NCBI RefSeq assembly: GCF_027487935.1
Contig: NZ_JAIYCP010000021.1
Coordinates: 127,271-191,270, forward strand
Direction of reading: 5' to 3'
From: Brevundimonas sp.
GTDB lineage: Bacteria; Pseudomonadota; Alphaproteobacteria; Caulobacterales; Caulobacteraceae
DNA length: 64,000 nucleotides
The translations under genes were made by a program, and so were the position numbers. Within the stretch, counting starts at the first letter, position 1. Every line of letters starts with the position of its first letter. The notes below the pieces were generated by a model that was not told the origin of the DNA, made no database searches, and saw only the letters and a program-made list of their open reading frames with translations. Below are positions 8,625 through 18,385 of the stretch, in pieces.

Positions 8625-10283
8625 ATGACGGATGCGACAGAAACACGGGCGGAGCCGGGCCTGAGAACCGTAGTGGCGGCATCGGCCACCGGCACAGCCT
8701 TCGAATGGTACGATTTCTTCGTCTTCGGAGCCCTGGCGACCGTGATCGCGCGACATTTCTTCGCCGACGCGGGCGAGACTGTCGCCTACATCCTCGCCCT
8801 GCTGACCTTCGGGCTCGGCTTTGTGGTCAGACCCCTGGGCGCCCTGGTGTTCGGCTGGTTCGGTGACCGGACCGGGCGCAAGGCTACCTTCCTGGTCACC
8901 ATCACCCTGATGGGAGTCGCCACCGTCGCGATCGGCCTGCTGCCGGACTATGACCAGATCGGTATCGCCGCACCCATCCTGCTGCTGGTCATGCGGATGC
9001 TGCAGGGCTTTGCCCTCGGTGGCGAGTACGGCGGGGCGGTCGTCTATGTCGCCGAACATGCACCGGCGAAAAAGCGCGGCCTGATGACCGGCTGGATCCA
9101 GACCACCGCCGCCCTCGGCCTGATCGGAGCCCTGTCGGTGATCCTGATCACTCGCGCCGTGGTCGGGGCCGAAGCCTTCGACGAATGGGGCTGGCGCATT
9201 CCCTTCCTGCTTTCCGCCCTTCTGCTGGGTGTGTCGCTGTGGATCCGGCTCAAGCTGAACGAAAGCCCGGCCTATCGCCGGATGGAGGCCGAGGGCGGTG
9301 AACGCCGCGCCCCGTTCAAGGAGGCCTTCGGCACCTGGCGTAACGGCCGGTTCGTCCTGATCGCCCTGTTCGGCATCATGATCGCCCAGGGGGCCGTCTG
9401 GTACTGCGGCTATTTCTACGCCCGCTTCTTCATGGAGCGGGTGCTGCGGGTCGATACCAACACCATCGACCTGGTGATGCTGGCGGTGACCGCCGTCTCG
9501 GCCTTCCTCTATGTCTTCTTCGGCTGGATTTCGGACCGGATCGGACGCAAGCCGGTGATGCTGTTCGGCATGATCCTGGCCCTGATCGCCATCTTCCCCG
9601 GCTTCCAGGCCCTGACCCGGGCGGCCAATCCCGCCCTTGCCGAAGCCCAGGCCTCATCGCCGATCGTCGTCATGGCCGACCCGGCCACCTGCGCCCTGCA
9701 GTTCGACCCGATCGGCAAGACGGCCTTCGCCAGCTCCTGCGATATCGCCAAGAGCGTGCTGTCCAATGCGGGCATTTCCTACAGCAATGTCGAGGCCGCG
9801 CCGGGCGCGGTCGCCGTGGTCCGGATCGGCAGTGTCGAGATCGCCTCGGTCGAGGGCGAGGGCCTGGACCCGGCGGCGCTGAAGGTCGCGCGGGCGGGGG
9901 TCGAGACCCGGCTCAAGGCCGCCCTTCTGGAGGCGGGTTATCCGGCCAAGGCCGACCCCGATCGGATCAACCTTCCGATGGTGTTCGGCATCTTGATGAT
10001 CTTCATGGTCGCGGCCACGGCCCTGTACGGACCCCAGGCGGCCGCCCTGGTCGAGCTGTTCCCGACGCGGGTGCGCTATACGGCCATGAGCCTGCCCTAT
10101 CATGTCGGCACGGGCTGGGTCGGCGGCATGCTTCCCGCCGCCAGCTTCGCCCTCGTCGCCTGGTCGGGGAACATCTATTTCGGCCTCTGGTACACCCTGG
10201 CCTTCACCGCCGTGGCCGTCGTCGTCGCCCTGATCTGGCTGCCGGAGACCAAGGGGCGCGACCTGGACGCGATCGGGACCTGA
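8625..10283 (+). CDS. MHS family MFS transporter with a large extramembrane insertion
   Basis: 552-residue major facilitator of the metabolite:H+ symporter type. Signature features: ATGTAFEWYDFFVFG in the first helix, GWFGDRTGRKATF (loop 2-3 motif), GGEYGGAVVYVAEHAP, and WISDRIGRKPVM in the second half. Between helices of the C-terminal half there is a roughly 110-residue hydrophilic insert (about 338-449, beginning ASSPIVVMADPATCALQF and containing two Cys). Substrates of the family are small organic acids, proline or betaine; the substrate here is not predictable. ATG 8625 is preferred to 8604 because GGGGAGG lies 6-7 bases before it. Confidence 0.9.
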   Translation: MTDATETRAEPGLRTVVAASATGTAFEWYDFFVFGALATVIARHFFADAGETVAYILALLTFGLGFVVRPLGALVFGWFGDRTGRKATFLVTITLMGVATVAIGLLPDYDQIGIAAPILLLVMRMLQGFALGGEYGGAVVYVAEHAPAKKRGLMTGWIQTTAALGLIGALSVILITRAVVGAEAFDEWGWRIPFLLSALLLGVSLWIRLKLNESPAYRRMEAEGGERRAPFKEAFGTWRNGRFVLIALFGIMIAQGAVWYCGYFYARFFMERVLRVDTNTIDLVMLAVTAVSAFLYVFFGWISDRIGRKPVMLFGMILALIAIFPGFQALTRAANPALAEAQASSPIVVMADPATCALQFDPIGKTAFASSCDIAKSVLSNAGISYSNVEAAPGAVAVVRIGSVEIASVEGEGLDPAALKVARAGVETRLKAALLEAGYPAKADPDRINLPMVFGILMIFMVAATALYGPQAAALVELFPTRVRYTAMSLPYHVGTGWVGGMLPAASFALVAWSGNIYFGLWYTLAFTAVAVVVALIWLPETKGRDLDAIGT

Positions 10284-10290
10284 TCCGGCG

Positions 10291-10500
10291 ATGAGACCGC
10301 GCCTCCGGCCGCTGGTCTGGCCTGTCGCCCTGCTGGGGGCCGGCCTTTCGACCGGCGGGCTGGCGGACTTCGCCGTCGGGCGCTGGCAGGCCTATGGGCT
10401 TTACGGCCTGGCCCGGCCGGTTGCGGACCTGCTGCTGCTCATCGGCGCATTATGGCTGGTGGTGGCGGTGATCGGTGTGGTGCGCGGCAGGCGGGTGTAG
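10291..10500 (+). CDS. Small membrane protein, unknown function
   Basis: 69-residue ORF starting 8 bp after the MHS transporter stop on the same strand. It has two hydrophobic segments (about 9-25 and 42-62) and basic ends (MRPRLRP, RGRRV), so a two-helix inner-membrane protein is likely. I do not recognise the family. The support is its position directly behind the transporter, intact frame and membrane-protein composition; its TAG directly abuts the TGA of the convergent gene. Confidence 0.5.
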   Translation: MRPRLRPLVWPVALLGAGLSTGGLADFAVGRWQAYGLYGLARPVADLLLLIGALWLVVAVIGVVRGRRV

Positions 10501-10923
10501 TCAGACCTTCTTCAGGCCCGCGATGAAGGTCTGGACCTCGAGGGACGGCCAGTCTGCGCCATCCCACCAGAAGGCTGCGAGCGCCTCATGATTCAGGGCC
10601 ACCCATGCCATGACTTCGGGGGCCATACGGTTCAGGTCCCGCTCATCGAGACTGTTTGCGACCACCCGGGGGGTCGAGGCGACGGCCACCGAAAAACTGG
10701 GCTGGTGGCGGCCTCGCTTCAGAAAATACTTCACCCGGGGTCCGTGCTGTCCCATCACCGTCGTGATTGTGATCGTTCCGGGGACGCCTGTCTGGGACTC
10801 GACCAGATTGGCCATGTCGAAGATGTCCTCATCGTCGAGCGCACCGATTTCCTCGTCGAGCGTGGGCTCGCGATCGGTCCAGACGGCGGGTTTTTCAGAG
10901 AAGCCCATCAGATCAGTATCCAC
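10501..10923 (-). CDS. Hypothetical protein
   Basis: 140-residue acidic protein (or 135 from the internal ATG at 10908) that I do not assign to a family. Visible features are an acidic N-terminal stretch (LDEEIGALDDEDIFDM), a central beta-rich part, and LNRMAPEVMAWVALNHEALAAFWW. No signal peptide, membrane segment or known active-site motif is seen. Codon use resembles its neighbours, and it is convergent with the small membrane protein and 17 bp downstream of the Lrp-type regulator stop on the same strand, so it may be co-transcribed with the regulator. Confidence 0.65.
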   Translation of the reverse strand: MDTDLMGFSEKPAVWTDREPTLDEEIGALDDEDIFDMANLVESQTGVPGTITITTVMGQHGPRVKYFLKRGRHQPSFSVAVASTPRVVANSLDERDLNRMAPEVMAWVALNHEALAAFWWDGADWPSLEVQTFIAGLKKV

Positions 10924-10939
10924 GCAACGAATGGTTGTG

Positions 10940-11416
10940 TCAAACGGGCAGGGCGCCGCGCTTGACGACGGTGCGCATGGCCACGCTGGAGGAGACCCGG
11001 GTCACGCCGGGGATGCGGGTCAGCTCGCGCGAATGGACCCGTTCCAGATCGTCGACGTCGCGCACGACCAGCCGCAGCAGATAGTCCGAGCCACCGGTCA
11101 TCAGATAGCATTCCACGACCTCGGGCACGGTCGAGATGGCGGTCTCGAAGGCGGTCAGGGAGGCCTCGGCCTGGGATGACAGGGTCACGGTCACGAAGAC
11201 GCTGATCGGCAGGCCGACGGCGCGTTCGTTGATGATGGCGGCATAGCGGCTGATGACCTCGGCGGCTTCCAGCGCGCGCAGGCGGCGCAGGCAGGCGCTC
11301 TCGGACAGGTTCACCGTCCGGGCCAGGTCCGCATTGGTCATGCGGCCGTCGCCCTGGAGGGCGCGGATCATCTTGCGGTCGGTGTCATCGAGGGTGACAG
11401 CAGAAACGGTCTTCAA
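10940..11416 (-). CDS. Lrp/AsnC family transcriptional regulator (likely regulator of ald)
   Basis: 158-residue Lrp-type regulator: N-terminal helix-turn-helix (LDDTDRKMIRALQGDGR, then NADLARTVNLSESACLRRLR) and a C-terminal RAM ligand-binding domain (EVVECYLMTGGSDYLL). The start is taken as TTG at 11416 because AAGGAG lies 7 bases upstream and the resulting length is normal for the family; the ATGs further up would add an atypical tail. It is divergent from alanine dehydrogenase, the standard arrangement for AldR-type control of alanine catabolism, so alanine or another amino acid is the likely effector. Role is inferred from position. Confidence 0.88.
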   Translation of the reverse strand: MKTVSAVTLDDTDRKMIRALQGDGRMTNADLARTVNLSESACLRRLRALEAAEVISRYAAIINERAVGLPISVFVTVTLSSQAEASLTAFETAISTVPEVVECYLMTGGSDYLLRLVVRDVDDLERVHSRELTRIPGVTRVSSSVAMRTVVKRGALPV

Positions 11417-11558
11417 GCACGCACTCCTTCGCAGCTCCTGCGACTTTACAGCGTTCATACGACGAAAAGAACAGGAACCTGCGGTCAAACCGCCGCTAGA
11501 GTGCCCTCCTAAACGGAGCCGCCGCAGATCGGCCCGTCCCGGTCAGAAGGAAACCCCC

Positions 11559-12677
11559 ATGCGCGTCGGCGTCCCCAAGGAAATCAAGAAGAACGAACAC
11601 CGGATCGGCCTGACGCCGACCGCGGTGCGCGAATACGTCGCCCACGGCCACACGGTCTCGATCGAGACCGGCGCCGGCCTCGGCGCGGGCTTCACCGACG
11701 CCGACTACAAGAAGGCCGGGGCGAAGATCGTCGCCGATGCGCAGACCATCTTCGCCGGGAACGACATGATCGTGAAGGTGAAGGAGCCGCAGAAGGTCGA
11801 GTGGGAAATGCTCCGCGAGGACCAGATCCTGTTCACCTATCTGCACCTCGCGCCCGACCCCGAACAGACGAAGGGCCTGCTGGCCTCGAAATGCGCCGCC
11901 GTGGCCTATGAGACCGTGACCGACGACCGCAAGGGCCTGCCCCTGCTGGCCCCGATGTCGGAAGTCGCCGGCCGGATCGCCGTCTTCTCGGCCGCCGAAA
12001 CCCTGCTCAAGCACAACGGCGGCATGGGTCTGCTGTTCTGCGGCGTCCCGGGCGTGGCCCCGGCGCGGGTGCTGGTGCTGGGCGGCGGCGTCGTCGGCCT
12101 CAATGCGGCCCGCATGGCCATGGGCCTCGGGGCCGAGGTCGTGGTGCTGGAACGCTCGATCCCGCGCATGGCCTATATCGACGAAGTGACCCAGGGCCGG
12201 GTCATCACCCGCTATTCCTCGATCGGTGCGATCGAGGAGGAACTGGTCAAGGCCGACGTCATCATCGGCGCCGTTCTGGTGCCCGGCGCGGAAGCGCCGA
12301 AGCTGATCAAGCGCGAGCACCTCAAGCAGATGAAGCCCGGCTCGGTGCTGGTCGATGTCGCCATCGACCAGGGCGGCTGTTTCGAAACCAGCCATGCCAC
12401 CACCCACCAGGACCCGACCTATGTCATCGACGACGTCGTCCACTATTGCGTCGCCAACATGCCCGGCGCCGCGCCGCGCACCTCGTCGGAAGCCCTGAAC
12501 AACGCCACCCTGCCGTTCGGCCTGGCCCTGGCCAATCACGGGCTGGAGGCGCTGAAGAAGAACCCGCACCTGGCCCGCGGCCTGAACGTGCTCAGGGGCG
12601 AGATCACCTATCCGGCCGTCGCCGAGGCGCTGGACATGCCGTGGAGCGATCCGTTCGGGGTGTGGGCGAAGGGCTGA
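11559..12677 (+). CDS. ald: Alanine dehydrogenase
   Basis: 372-residue enzyme interconverting L-alanine with pyruvate, NADH and ammonium. Landmarks: MRVGVPKEIKKNEHRIGLTP at the N-terminus (catalytic Arg/Lys region), VKVKEP, the HLAPD segment with the active-site His, the dinucleotide-binding GGGVVGLNAARMA, and VDVAIDQGG followed by HYCVANMPGA. The ATG is preceded by AGAAGGAAA. The longer in-frame ORF upstream lacks a family-like sequence and overlaps the divergent regulator, so it is rejected. Probably regulated by the divergent Lrp-like gene. Confidence 0.97.
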   Translation: MRVGVPKEIKKNEHRIGLTPTAVREYVAHGHTVSIETGAGLGAGFTDADYKKAGAKIVADAQTIFAGNDMIVKVKEPQKVEWEMLREDQILFTYLHLAPDPEQTKGLLASKCAAVAYETVTDDRKGLPLLAPMSEVAGRIAVFSAAETLLKHNGGMGLLFCGVPGVAPARVLVLGGGVVGLNAARMAMGLGAEVVVLERSIPRMAYIDEVTQGRVITRYSSIGAIEEELVKADVIIGAVLVPGAEAPKLIKREHLKQMKPGSVLVDVAIDQGGCFETSHATTHQDPTYVIDDVVHYCVANMPGAAPRTSSEALNNATLPFGLALANHGLEALKKNPHLARGLNVLRGEITYPAVAEALDMPWSDPFGVWAKG

Positions 12678-12693
12678 GGCCAGCATCGAACAT

Positions 12694-12717
12694 CTCCCTC
12701 CCCTTCATGGGAGGGAG
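12694..12717 (+). terminator. Hairpin of the CTCCCTCCCC repeat family after ald
   Basis: CTCCCTCCC (12694-12702) pairs perfectly with GGGAGGGAG (12709-12717) around CTTCAT. It could stop ald transcription but has no T tract. The same arm sequences occur in the larger element at 50337-50481. Confidence 0.6.
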
Positions 12718-12766
12718 AGCCTCGGTGCGACGCCCGCCTGTAAATCGCCGCTGTCTTGCGCCATAA

Positions 12767-13885
<1,119 letters not shown>

Positions 13886-13891
13886 TCGCGA

Positions 13892-14449
13892 TCAGGCGAC
13901 CCGCGTCCATTCCATGATCCAGTTCCAGTCCCAGGTCGCTCCGGCATCGCGTGAGACCCCCTGTCGCCAGCGGCATGACGTTGCGGTGATCTGGTCCCAG
14001 CAACCGCGGTAGATCACCGGCTTTCCGTCCTCGATGTCCGGGGAATCGAAATTGCCAACGCCGTCGACAAACCGGCCAGGCGTCCCCGCAGAACCCGGGA
14101 CGCCGACCTTGGCGTTCATCCAGTAGTCGAGCCAGACGCCGTTGGCGGCGTCCAGCGTCCTCAGGCCCATACCGCTGAAGTCGCGGGCAGGGATGCGCAG
14201 CTCCTCCACGCTGGCGACACCGCCGAGGATGCTCCAGCAGGTGGCCTGCCCCTCGAATACGTCCCAGTCACCGGGTGCCTTCAGGCGGCGCTGGGCGATC
14301 GTCCATTCGCCATTCAGGAAGTCGAACTCACCCGCGCGTGCAGGGACGGGCGACGCGCTGGCCGGGGCCGGCAGTGCGTTTGCCAGGGAGGCCCCTGCGG
14401 CGCTCATCAGGACCGTGCGCCGGCGGATTCGGGGTTTGGGCTCGCTCAT
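13892..14449 (-). CDS. Exported DUF1579-like protein with Tat-type signal
   Basis: 185-residue protein. The N-terminus RIRRRTVLMSAAGASLANALPAPASA is a twin-arginine-like signal followed by a cleavage-compatible ASA. The mature part starts GEFDFLNGEWTI, a motif shared with DUF1579-type beta-barrel (lipocalin-like) proteins, and ends WDWNWIMEWTRV. The function is unknown. It is divergent from the WYL regulator 83 bp away, so the regulator may control it. It converges on obgE with only 6 bp between stops. Confidence 0.7.
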   Translation of the reverse strand: MSEPKPRIRRRTVLMSAAGASLANALPAPASASPVPARAGEFDFLNGEWTIAQRRLKAPGDWDVFEGQATCWSILGGVASVEELRIPARDFSGMGLRTLDAANGVWLDYWMNAKVGVPGSAGTPGRFVDGVGNFDSPDIEDGKPVIYRGCWDQITATSCRWRQGVSRDAGATWDWNWIMEWTRVA

Positions 14450-14532
14450 CAGGCAGTCTCCATGATCAAGGAAACCGGCATAGGCGGTAATTCATGACAC
14501 CGAACGTCAGGAATTTGTCCTAGGCTGGAAAA

Positions 14533-15519
14533 ATGCGCGCCAGCCGAATTCTGTCGATCCTGATCCTGATGCAGATGCGGGGCCGCATCAGCGCGGATGC
14601 CCTGGCCCGCGAGTTCGAGGTTTCGGTCCGGACCATCTATCGAGACATGGACCATCTCAGCGCCGCCGGGGTCCCGGTCTATGCCGAGCGGGGACGGGCC
14701 GGGGGGTTTGCCTTGCTCGACGGCTACCGCACCCGGCTGACCGGCCTGACGGTGGCGGAGTCAGACGCGCTGGTCCTGGCCGGGGCCGGGACAGTCGCGG
14801 CCGACCTGGGTCTCGGTGACGCACTGGCGACGGCTCAGCTCAAACTGTTGGCCAGCCTGCCTCCGGACTCGGGGGCCAGCGCGGACCGGGTGGCGCGCCG
14901 CTTTCACCTGGACCCGATTGACTGGTACCGGCGGACCGAGGCCGCAGACGCCTTGCCGGGTCTTGCCGGTGCGGTCTGGGGCGACCGTCGGGTCCGGGTC
15001 CGTTATGAAAGCTGGACCGGTGAAGTTCATCGCGTCCTTGATCCTCTCGGCCTCGTCCTGAAGGGCGGGACCTGGTACCTGGTCGCGGCCGTCGAGGGAC
15101 AGGCACGCACCTATCGCGTCTCGAACATCCATGAACTCGAAGTCCTGGACGCGGCTGCCGTTCGACCGCGCAATTTCGTTCTGGCGACCTACTGGGCCGG
15201 ATGGAGCCGGGACTTTGAAGCACGGCTGCTGCGCGATCGCGCCCGTATCCGCCTGTCCCCGGAAGGCTTCAGGCAACTTCGGGCATTCAGCCCGGCCGCA
15301 GCCGAGGCGGCTGTGGACGTCGCCGGGGACGCCAACCCCGCAGGCTCAGGCTGGCGGACGGTCGATCTCCCGATCGAGAGCATCGACGCCGCCGCGGGCT
15401 GGCTGCTGCACCTGGGCCCGGAGGCCGAGGCGATGAGCCCACCGGCCCTCCGGGGCGCGGTCGCCAAGGCCGCCCGGGCCGTACTGGACCTATATGACCC
15501 GAGACAGGCCGCGGGGTGA
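14533..15519 (+). CDS. WYL-domain HTH transcriptional regulator (YafY family)
   Basis: 328-residue DeoR-like regulator: N-terminal winged HTH (SRILSILILMQMRGRISADALAREFEVSVRTIYRDMDHLSAAG), then a WYL domain (about 140-220; RVRYESWTGEVHRVLDPLGLVLKGGTWYLVA) and a WCX-type C-terminal domain. WYL proteins sense ligands, often nucleotides or nucleic acids, and act as activators or repressors. It is divergent from the exported DUF1579-like gene, its likely target. The ATG is the first in frame. Confidence 0.88.
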   Translation: MRASRILSILILMQMRGRISADALAREFEVSVRTIYRDMDHLSAAGVPVYAERGRAGGFALLDGYRTRLTGLTVAESDALVLAGAGTVAADLGLGDALATAQLKLLASLPPDSGASADRVARRFHLDPIDWYRRTEAADALPGLAGAVWGDRRVRVRYESWTGEVHRVLDPLGLVLKGGTWYLVAAVEGQARTYRVSNIHELEVLDAAAVRPRNFVLATYWAGWSRDFEARLLRDRARIRLSPEGFRQLRAFSPAAAEAAVDVAGDANPAGSGWRTVDLPIESIDAAAGWLLHLGPEAEAMSPPALRGAVAKAARAVLDLYDPRQAAG

Positions 15520-15565
15520 CGTGTTAGCTCCCTGGTGAGCAAAAGCCCCCGCGAGCCCTGCCGCC

Positions 15566-16243
15566 TTGTCTTTCTTCCACGCCGGTCCCGCACCGAAAGC
15601 CCAGGGGCCCCGTCCCGGCACCCTGCGTGACGGACTGGACCTGCAGCCCGGGATGGCGGTCGGCCTGTTCGGCGGCTCATTCAATCCGGCCCATGACGGT
15701 CACGCCCATGTGGCGGAGACGGCGATGCGACGGCTGGGGCTGGATCGGGTCATCTGGCTGGTGTCGCCGCAGAACCCCCTGAAAGACGCCCGCGACAGCG
15801 CGCCGCTGGCCGAGCGGATGGCCTCGGCCCAAGCGGCAGCGGCCATGGCGGCGGCGGGGCGATCCATGGTGGTCTCTGATTTCGAGACCCGTGCCGGCAC
15901 CCAATGGACCGTGGACACCCTGCGCGCGCTGACCGCACGCCACCCCGGCGTGCGTTTCGTCTGGCTGATGGGATCGGACAATCTGGCCGGATTTCACAGA
16001 TGGCGCGGCTGGACCGACATCATGCGAATCATGCCCATGGCGGTGATCGCCCGGCCGGGGTCCCTGCACCACAGCCGCACCGCGCCGGCCGCAGCGCGTT
16101 TCGCCTCTGCCCGGGTTCCGACGAGCCAGGCGCGGCGGCTGGCCGACCTTGAGGCTCCCGCCTGGACCTGGCTGACGGCGCCGCTCAACCCTCGCTCCTC
16201 GACCGCACTGCGGGCCGCGCGTGACGCCGCCGCGCCCCTGTGA
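15566..16243 (+). CDS. nadD: Nicotinate-nucleotide adenylyltransferase
   Basis: 225-residue NadD, which makes deamido-NAD from NaMN and ATP. The nucleotidyltransferase motif GLFGGSFNPAHDGH lies at about 33-46, WLVSPQNPLK and the C-terminal SSTALR motif are present, and VWLMGSDNLAGFH is typical. The assigned TTG start gives about 30 extra N-terminal residues compared with most NadD proteins; a later GTG or similar codon might be used. It heads the conserved order nadD-rsfS-rlmH. The last gene in the window (nadE end) belongs to the same pathway. Confidence 0.93.
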   Translation: MSFFHAGPAPKAQGPRPGTLRDGLDLQPGMAVGLFGGSFNPAHDGHAHVAETAMRRLGLDRVIWLVSPQNPLKDARDSAPLAERMASAQAAAAMAAAGRSMVVSDFETRAGTQWTVDTLRALTARHPGVRFVWLMGSDNLAGFHRWRGWTDIMRIMPMAVIARPGSLHHSRTAPAAARFASARVPTSQARRLADLEAPAWTWLTAPLNPRSSTALRAARDAAAPL

Positions 16244-16340
16244 TAGGCTTCCGCTTTAGTAATCTCTCCGGAGCCCTCCGCTGACCCCCTCGCCCGCGCA
16301 CGATGCGCAAGACGCCGCCGACTCCCCCACGGCGCATGAG

Positions 16341-16760
16341 ATGGACGAATTCGACTCCATCCACTCCGAAGACGGGTCTCCGACTGACGGGCCGCAGGCA
16401 CCTCTCCCCATCGGCTCCACCGATCTGGAAACGGCCATCCTGTCGCGACTCGACGACGACAAGGCCCAGGACATCGTTCTCATCGACCTGAAGGGCAAGA
16501 GCCCGATGGCCGACACCATGATCATCGCCTCCGGGCGGTCGCACCGTCACGTCGGCGCCCTGGCCGACCACCTGCAGCGGACGCTGAAGGAAAGCGGTCT
16601 CGGCAAGGTCAAGGTTTCGGGCCTGCCGCACTGCGACTGGGTGCTGCTGGATGCGGGAGACGTCATCGTCCACCTGTTCCGTCCGGAAGTGCGCGCCTTC
16701 TACAACATCGAGAAGATCTGGTCGGTCGAGAGCGGCCACCGCGTCGACGCCCGCGCCTGA
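16341..16760 (+). CDS. rsfS: Ribosomal silencing factor RsfS
   Basis: 139-residue RsfS/Iojap protein that binds uL14 on the 50S subunit and blocks subunit joining in stationary phase or starvation. Core motifs are AILSRLDDDKAQDIVLIDL, SPMADTMIIASGRS, GLPHCDWVLLDAGDVIVHLFRPEVRAFYNIEKIW. The first ~30 residues are a variable acidic tail. It lies 97 bp after nadD and 26 bp before rlmH. Confidence 0.95.
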   Translation: MDEFDSIHSEDGSPTDGPQAPLPIGSTDLETAILSRLDDDKAQDIVLIDLKGKSPMADTMIIASGRSHRHVGALADHLQRTLKESGLGKVKVSGLPHCDWVLLDAGDVIVHLFRPEVRAFYNIEKIWSVESGHRVDARA

Positions 16761-16786
16761 TCTCCTGACCCCCTGTTCGTGAACCC

Positions 16787-17251
16787 ATGAAGCTGGCCGT
16801 CATCGCCATCGGCAAGCCGGGGCGGGGACCCGAGGCCGTGCTGGCGTCTGACTATGCCGAACGCGCCACCCTGGCCGGGCGGGCCCTCGGCCTGGGCCCG
16901 CTGGAACTGGTCGACCTGGAACCGCGCAAGGCCGGCAAGGCCCCCGAGGCCGAGCTGATCCTGAAGGCCGCCGAGGGCGCGCATCTGATCGCCTGCGACG
17001 AGCGCGGCCGGACCTTCTCCAGCCGCGCCTTCGCCGACCATATCGCCCTGCTGCGGGATCGCGGCGAACGTCGGCTGGTGTTCGCCATCGGCGGGGCGGA
17101 CGGTCTGGACGAGAGCGTGCGTGCAGCCGCGGGCTCGACCCTCGCCTTCGGCCCCCAGACCTGGCCCCATGCCCTGGCGCGGGCCATGCTGGCGGAGCAG
17201 CTGTATCGCGCCGTGACCATCCTGGCGGGATCCCCCTATCATCGCGACTGA
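16787..17251 (+). CDS. rlmH: 23S rRNA (pseudouridine1915-N3)-methyltransferase RlmH
   Basis: 154-residue SPOUT methyltransferase. Landmarks: MKLAVIAIGKPG at the start, LIACDERGRTFSSRAFA, the SAM-binding knot FAIGGADGLDESV and the C-terminal HALARAMLAEQLYRA with SPYHRD ending. It methylates pseudouridine 1915 in helix 69. It sits immediately after rsfS, a common pairing. Confidence 0.96.
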   Translation: MKLAVIAIGKPGRGPEAVLASDYAERATLAGRALGLGPLELVDLEPRKAGKAPEAELILKAAEGAHLIACDERGRTFSSRAFADHIALLRDRGERRLVFAIGGADGLDESVRAAAGSTLAFGPQTWPHALARAMLAEQLYRAVTILAGSPYHRD

Positions 17252-17305
17252 AGCAGACCGGCATGGATGCGCTCGCATCCGAAACCGGATATTCGCTCTC
17301 GCTCC

Positions 17306-18385
17306 ATGCGCGCGCCCCTCCTGATTCTCTGTCTGGCCGTGATCGCCCTGCCCGTCGCAGCGATCGCGCGACAGACCCCGTCCGCCGGCGACGTCGGCCG
17401 GCTGCAGGCCGAGTTCCGTGACGAGCGGGCCCGCGCCCTTCGCCTGCGCGCAGAAGCCGCCGAGGCCGCCCGCGAGATTGCCGGACTGGAAAGCCAGCTG
17501 ACCGCACTGCGCACCGCTGTCGGCCAGGACGATGCCGTGATCGCGGACCAGCGGGCGCGACTGCGCGAACTGGGGCGGCAGGAGGCGGAACTGGTGGCCC
17601 GGCTGTCTCGCGCACGGGGCCGCCAGGGCCGGCTTCTGTCCGCCCTGCAGATGATCAGCCGCCGTCCGCCGCCGCCGCTGCTGGTCCCGGCCGACCGGGC
17701 GGTCGACACGGTCCGGGCCGCCATTCTGATGCGGGCCATGGCTCCCGCGCTGCAGGCGCGCGCCCAGGGGCTGGCGGACCGTCAGGCCGAGGTCGTCCGG
17801 GTGCGACGGCTCAGCGCCCTGAACAGCGAGCAGCTGTTCACAATCGAAAGCGCCCGCGGCGACCGGCGCGCGGAGATCGAGGCCCTTACGAGCCGAAAGA
17901 CGGCCCTGGAGGCCGTATTGCGGGCCGAGGCCGAGAGCGCAGAACAGGCCAGCCGCGTGCTGGAGACGCGTCTGCGCGCGCTCGGCGCGGCCGTACCGCC
18001 GCCCGGGATGGAAACCGAGCCCGCTTCGGCCCGACTGCCGGCCGGACGCAGCCGGCTGACCGCCCCTGTTGACGGGGCTCCGTCGCGGCGTTTCGGCGGG
18101 GGATCAAGCGGCTGGAGCTGGCGCACCAGCGGGTCGGAGGTCCGCGCGCCCGCCGCCGGACAGGTGGCCTTTGCCGGGCCGCTGAGTGGCTGGGGGCAGG
18201 TGGTCATCGTCGACCTCGGGCCGGGCTGGCGGGCGGTGATTTCCGGCCTCGACACCCTGTCGGTTGCGGCCGGGGACCGGGTCATGGACGGCCAGAGCCT
18301 TGGCCGGACCGGCACCGACGGCGAACCGACGTTCGAACTTCGCCGCGACGAGCGGCCGATTGATCCGGGACCGTGGTTGCAGTGA
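17306..18385 (+). CDS. EnvC/LdpF-like LytM-domain protein (probably non-catalytic amidase activator)
   Basis: About 359 residues: signal peptide (MRAPLLILCLAVIALPVAAIA), a long coiled coil at about 25-230 rich in Ala/Arg/Glu, and a C-terminal LytM (M23) domain. The zinc ligands of active M23 peptidases are missing: the GRxHxGxD position reads SGWSWRTSGSEVRAPAAG, and the HxH position reads FELRRD. This matches EnvC/LdpF-type factors that activate septal amidases rather than cut peptidoglycan. The start used is the ATG at 17306; an upstream start at 17267 would precede the signal peptide. It lies upstream of ctpA, as in many alphaproteobacteria. Confidence 0.88.
   Translation: MRAPLLILCLAVIALPVAAIARQTPSAGDVGRLQAEFRDERARALRLRAEAAEAAREIAGLESQLTALRTAVGQDDAVIADQRARLRELGRQEAELVARLSRARGRQGRLLSALQMISRRPPPPLLVPADRAVDTVRAAILMRAMAPALQARAQGLADRQAEVVRVRRLSALNSEQLFTIESARGDRRAEIEALTSRKTALEAVLRAEAESAEQASRVLETRLRALGAAVPPPGMETEPASARLPAGRSRLTAPVDGAPSRRFGGGSSGWSWRTSGSEVRAPAAGQVAFAGPLSGWGQVVIVDLGPGWRAVISGLDTLSVAAGDRVMDGQSLGRTGTDGEPTFELRRDERPIDPGPWLQ

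Noticed and set aside
11253-11558. In-frame 5' extension of ald
   Set aside because: It overlaps the divergent regulator and encodes an Arg-rich stretch with no similarity to alanine dehydrogenase.
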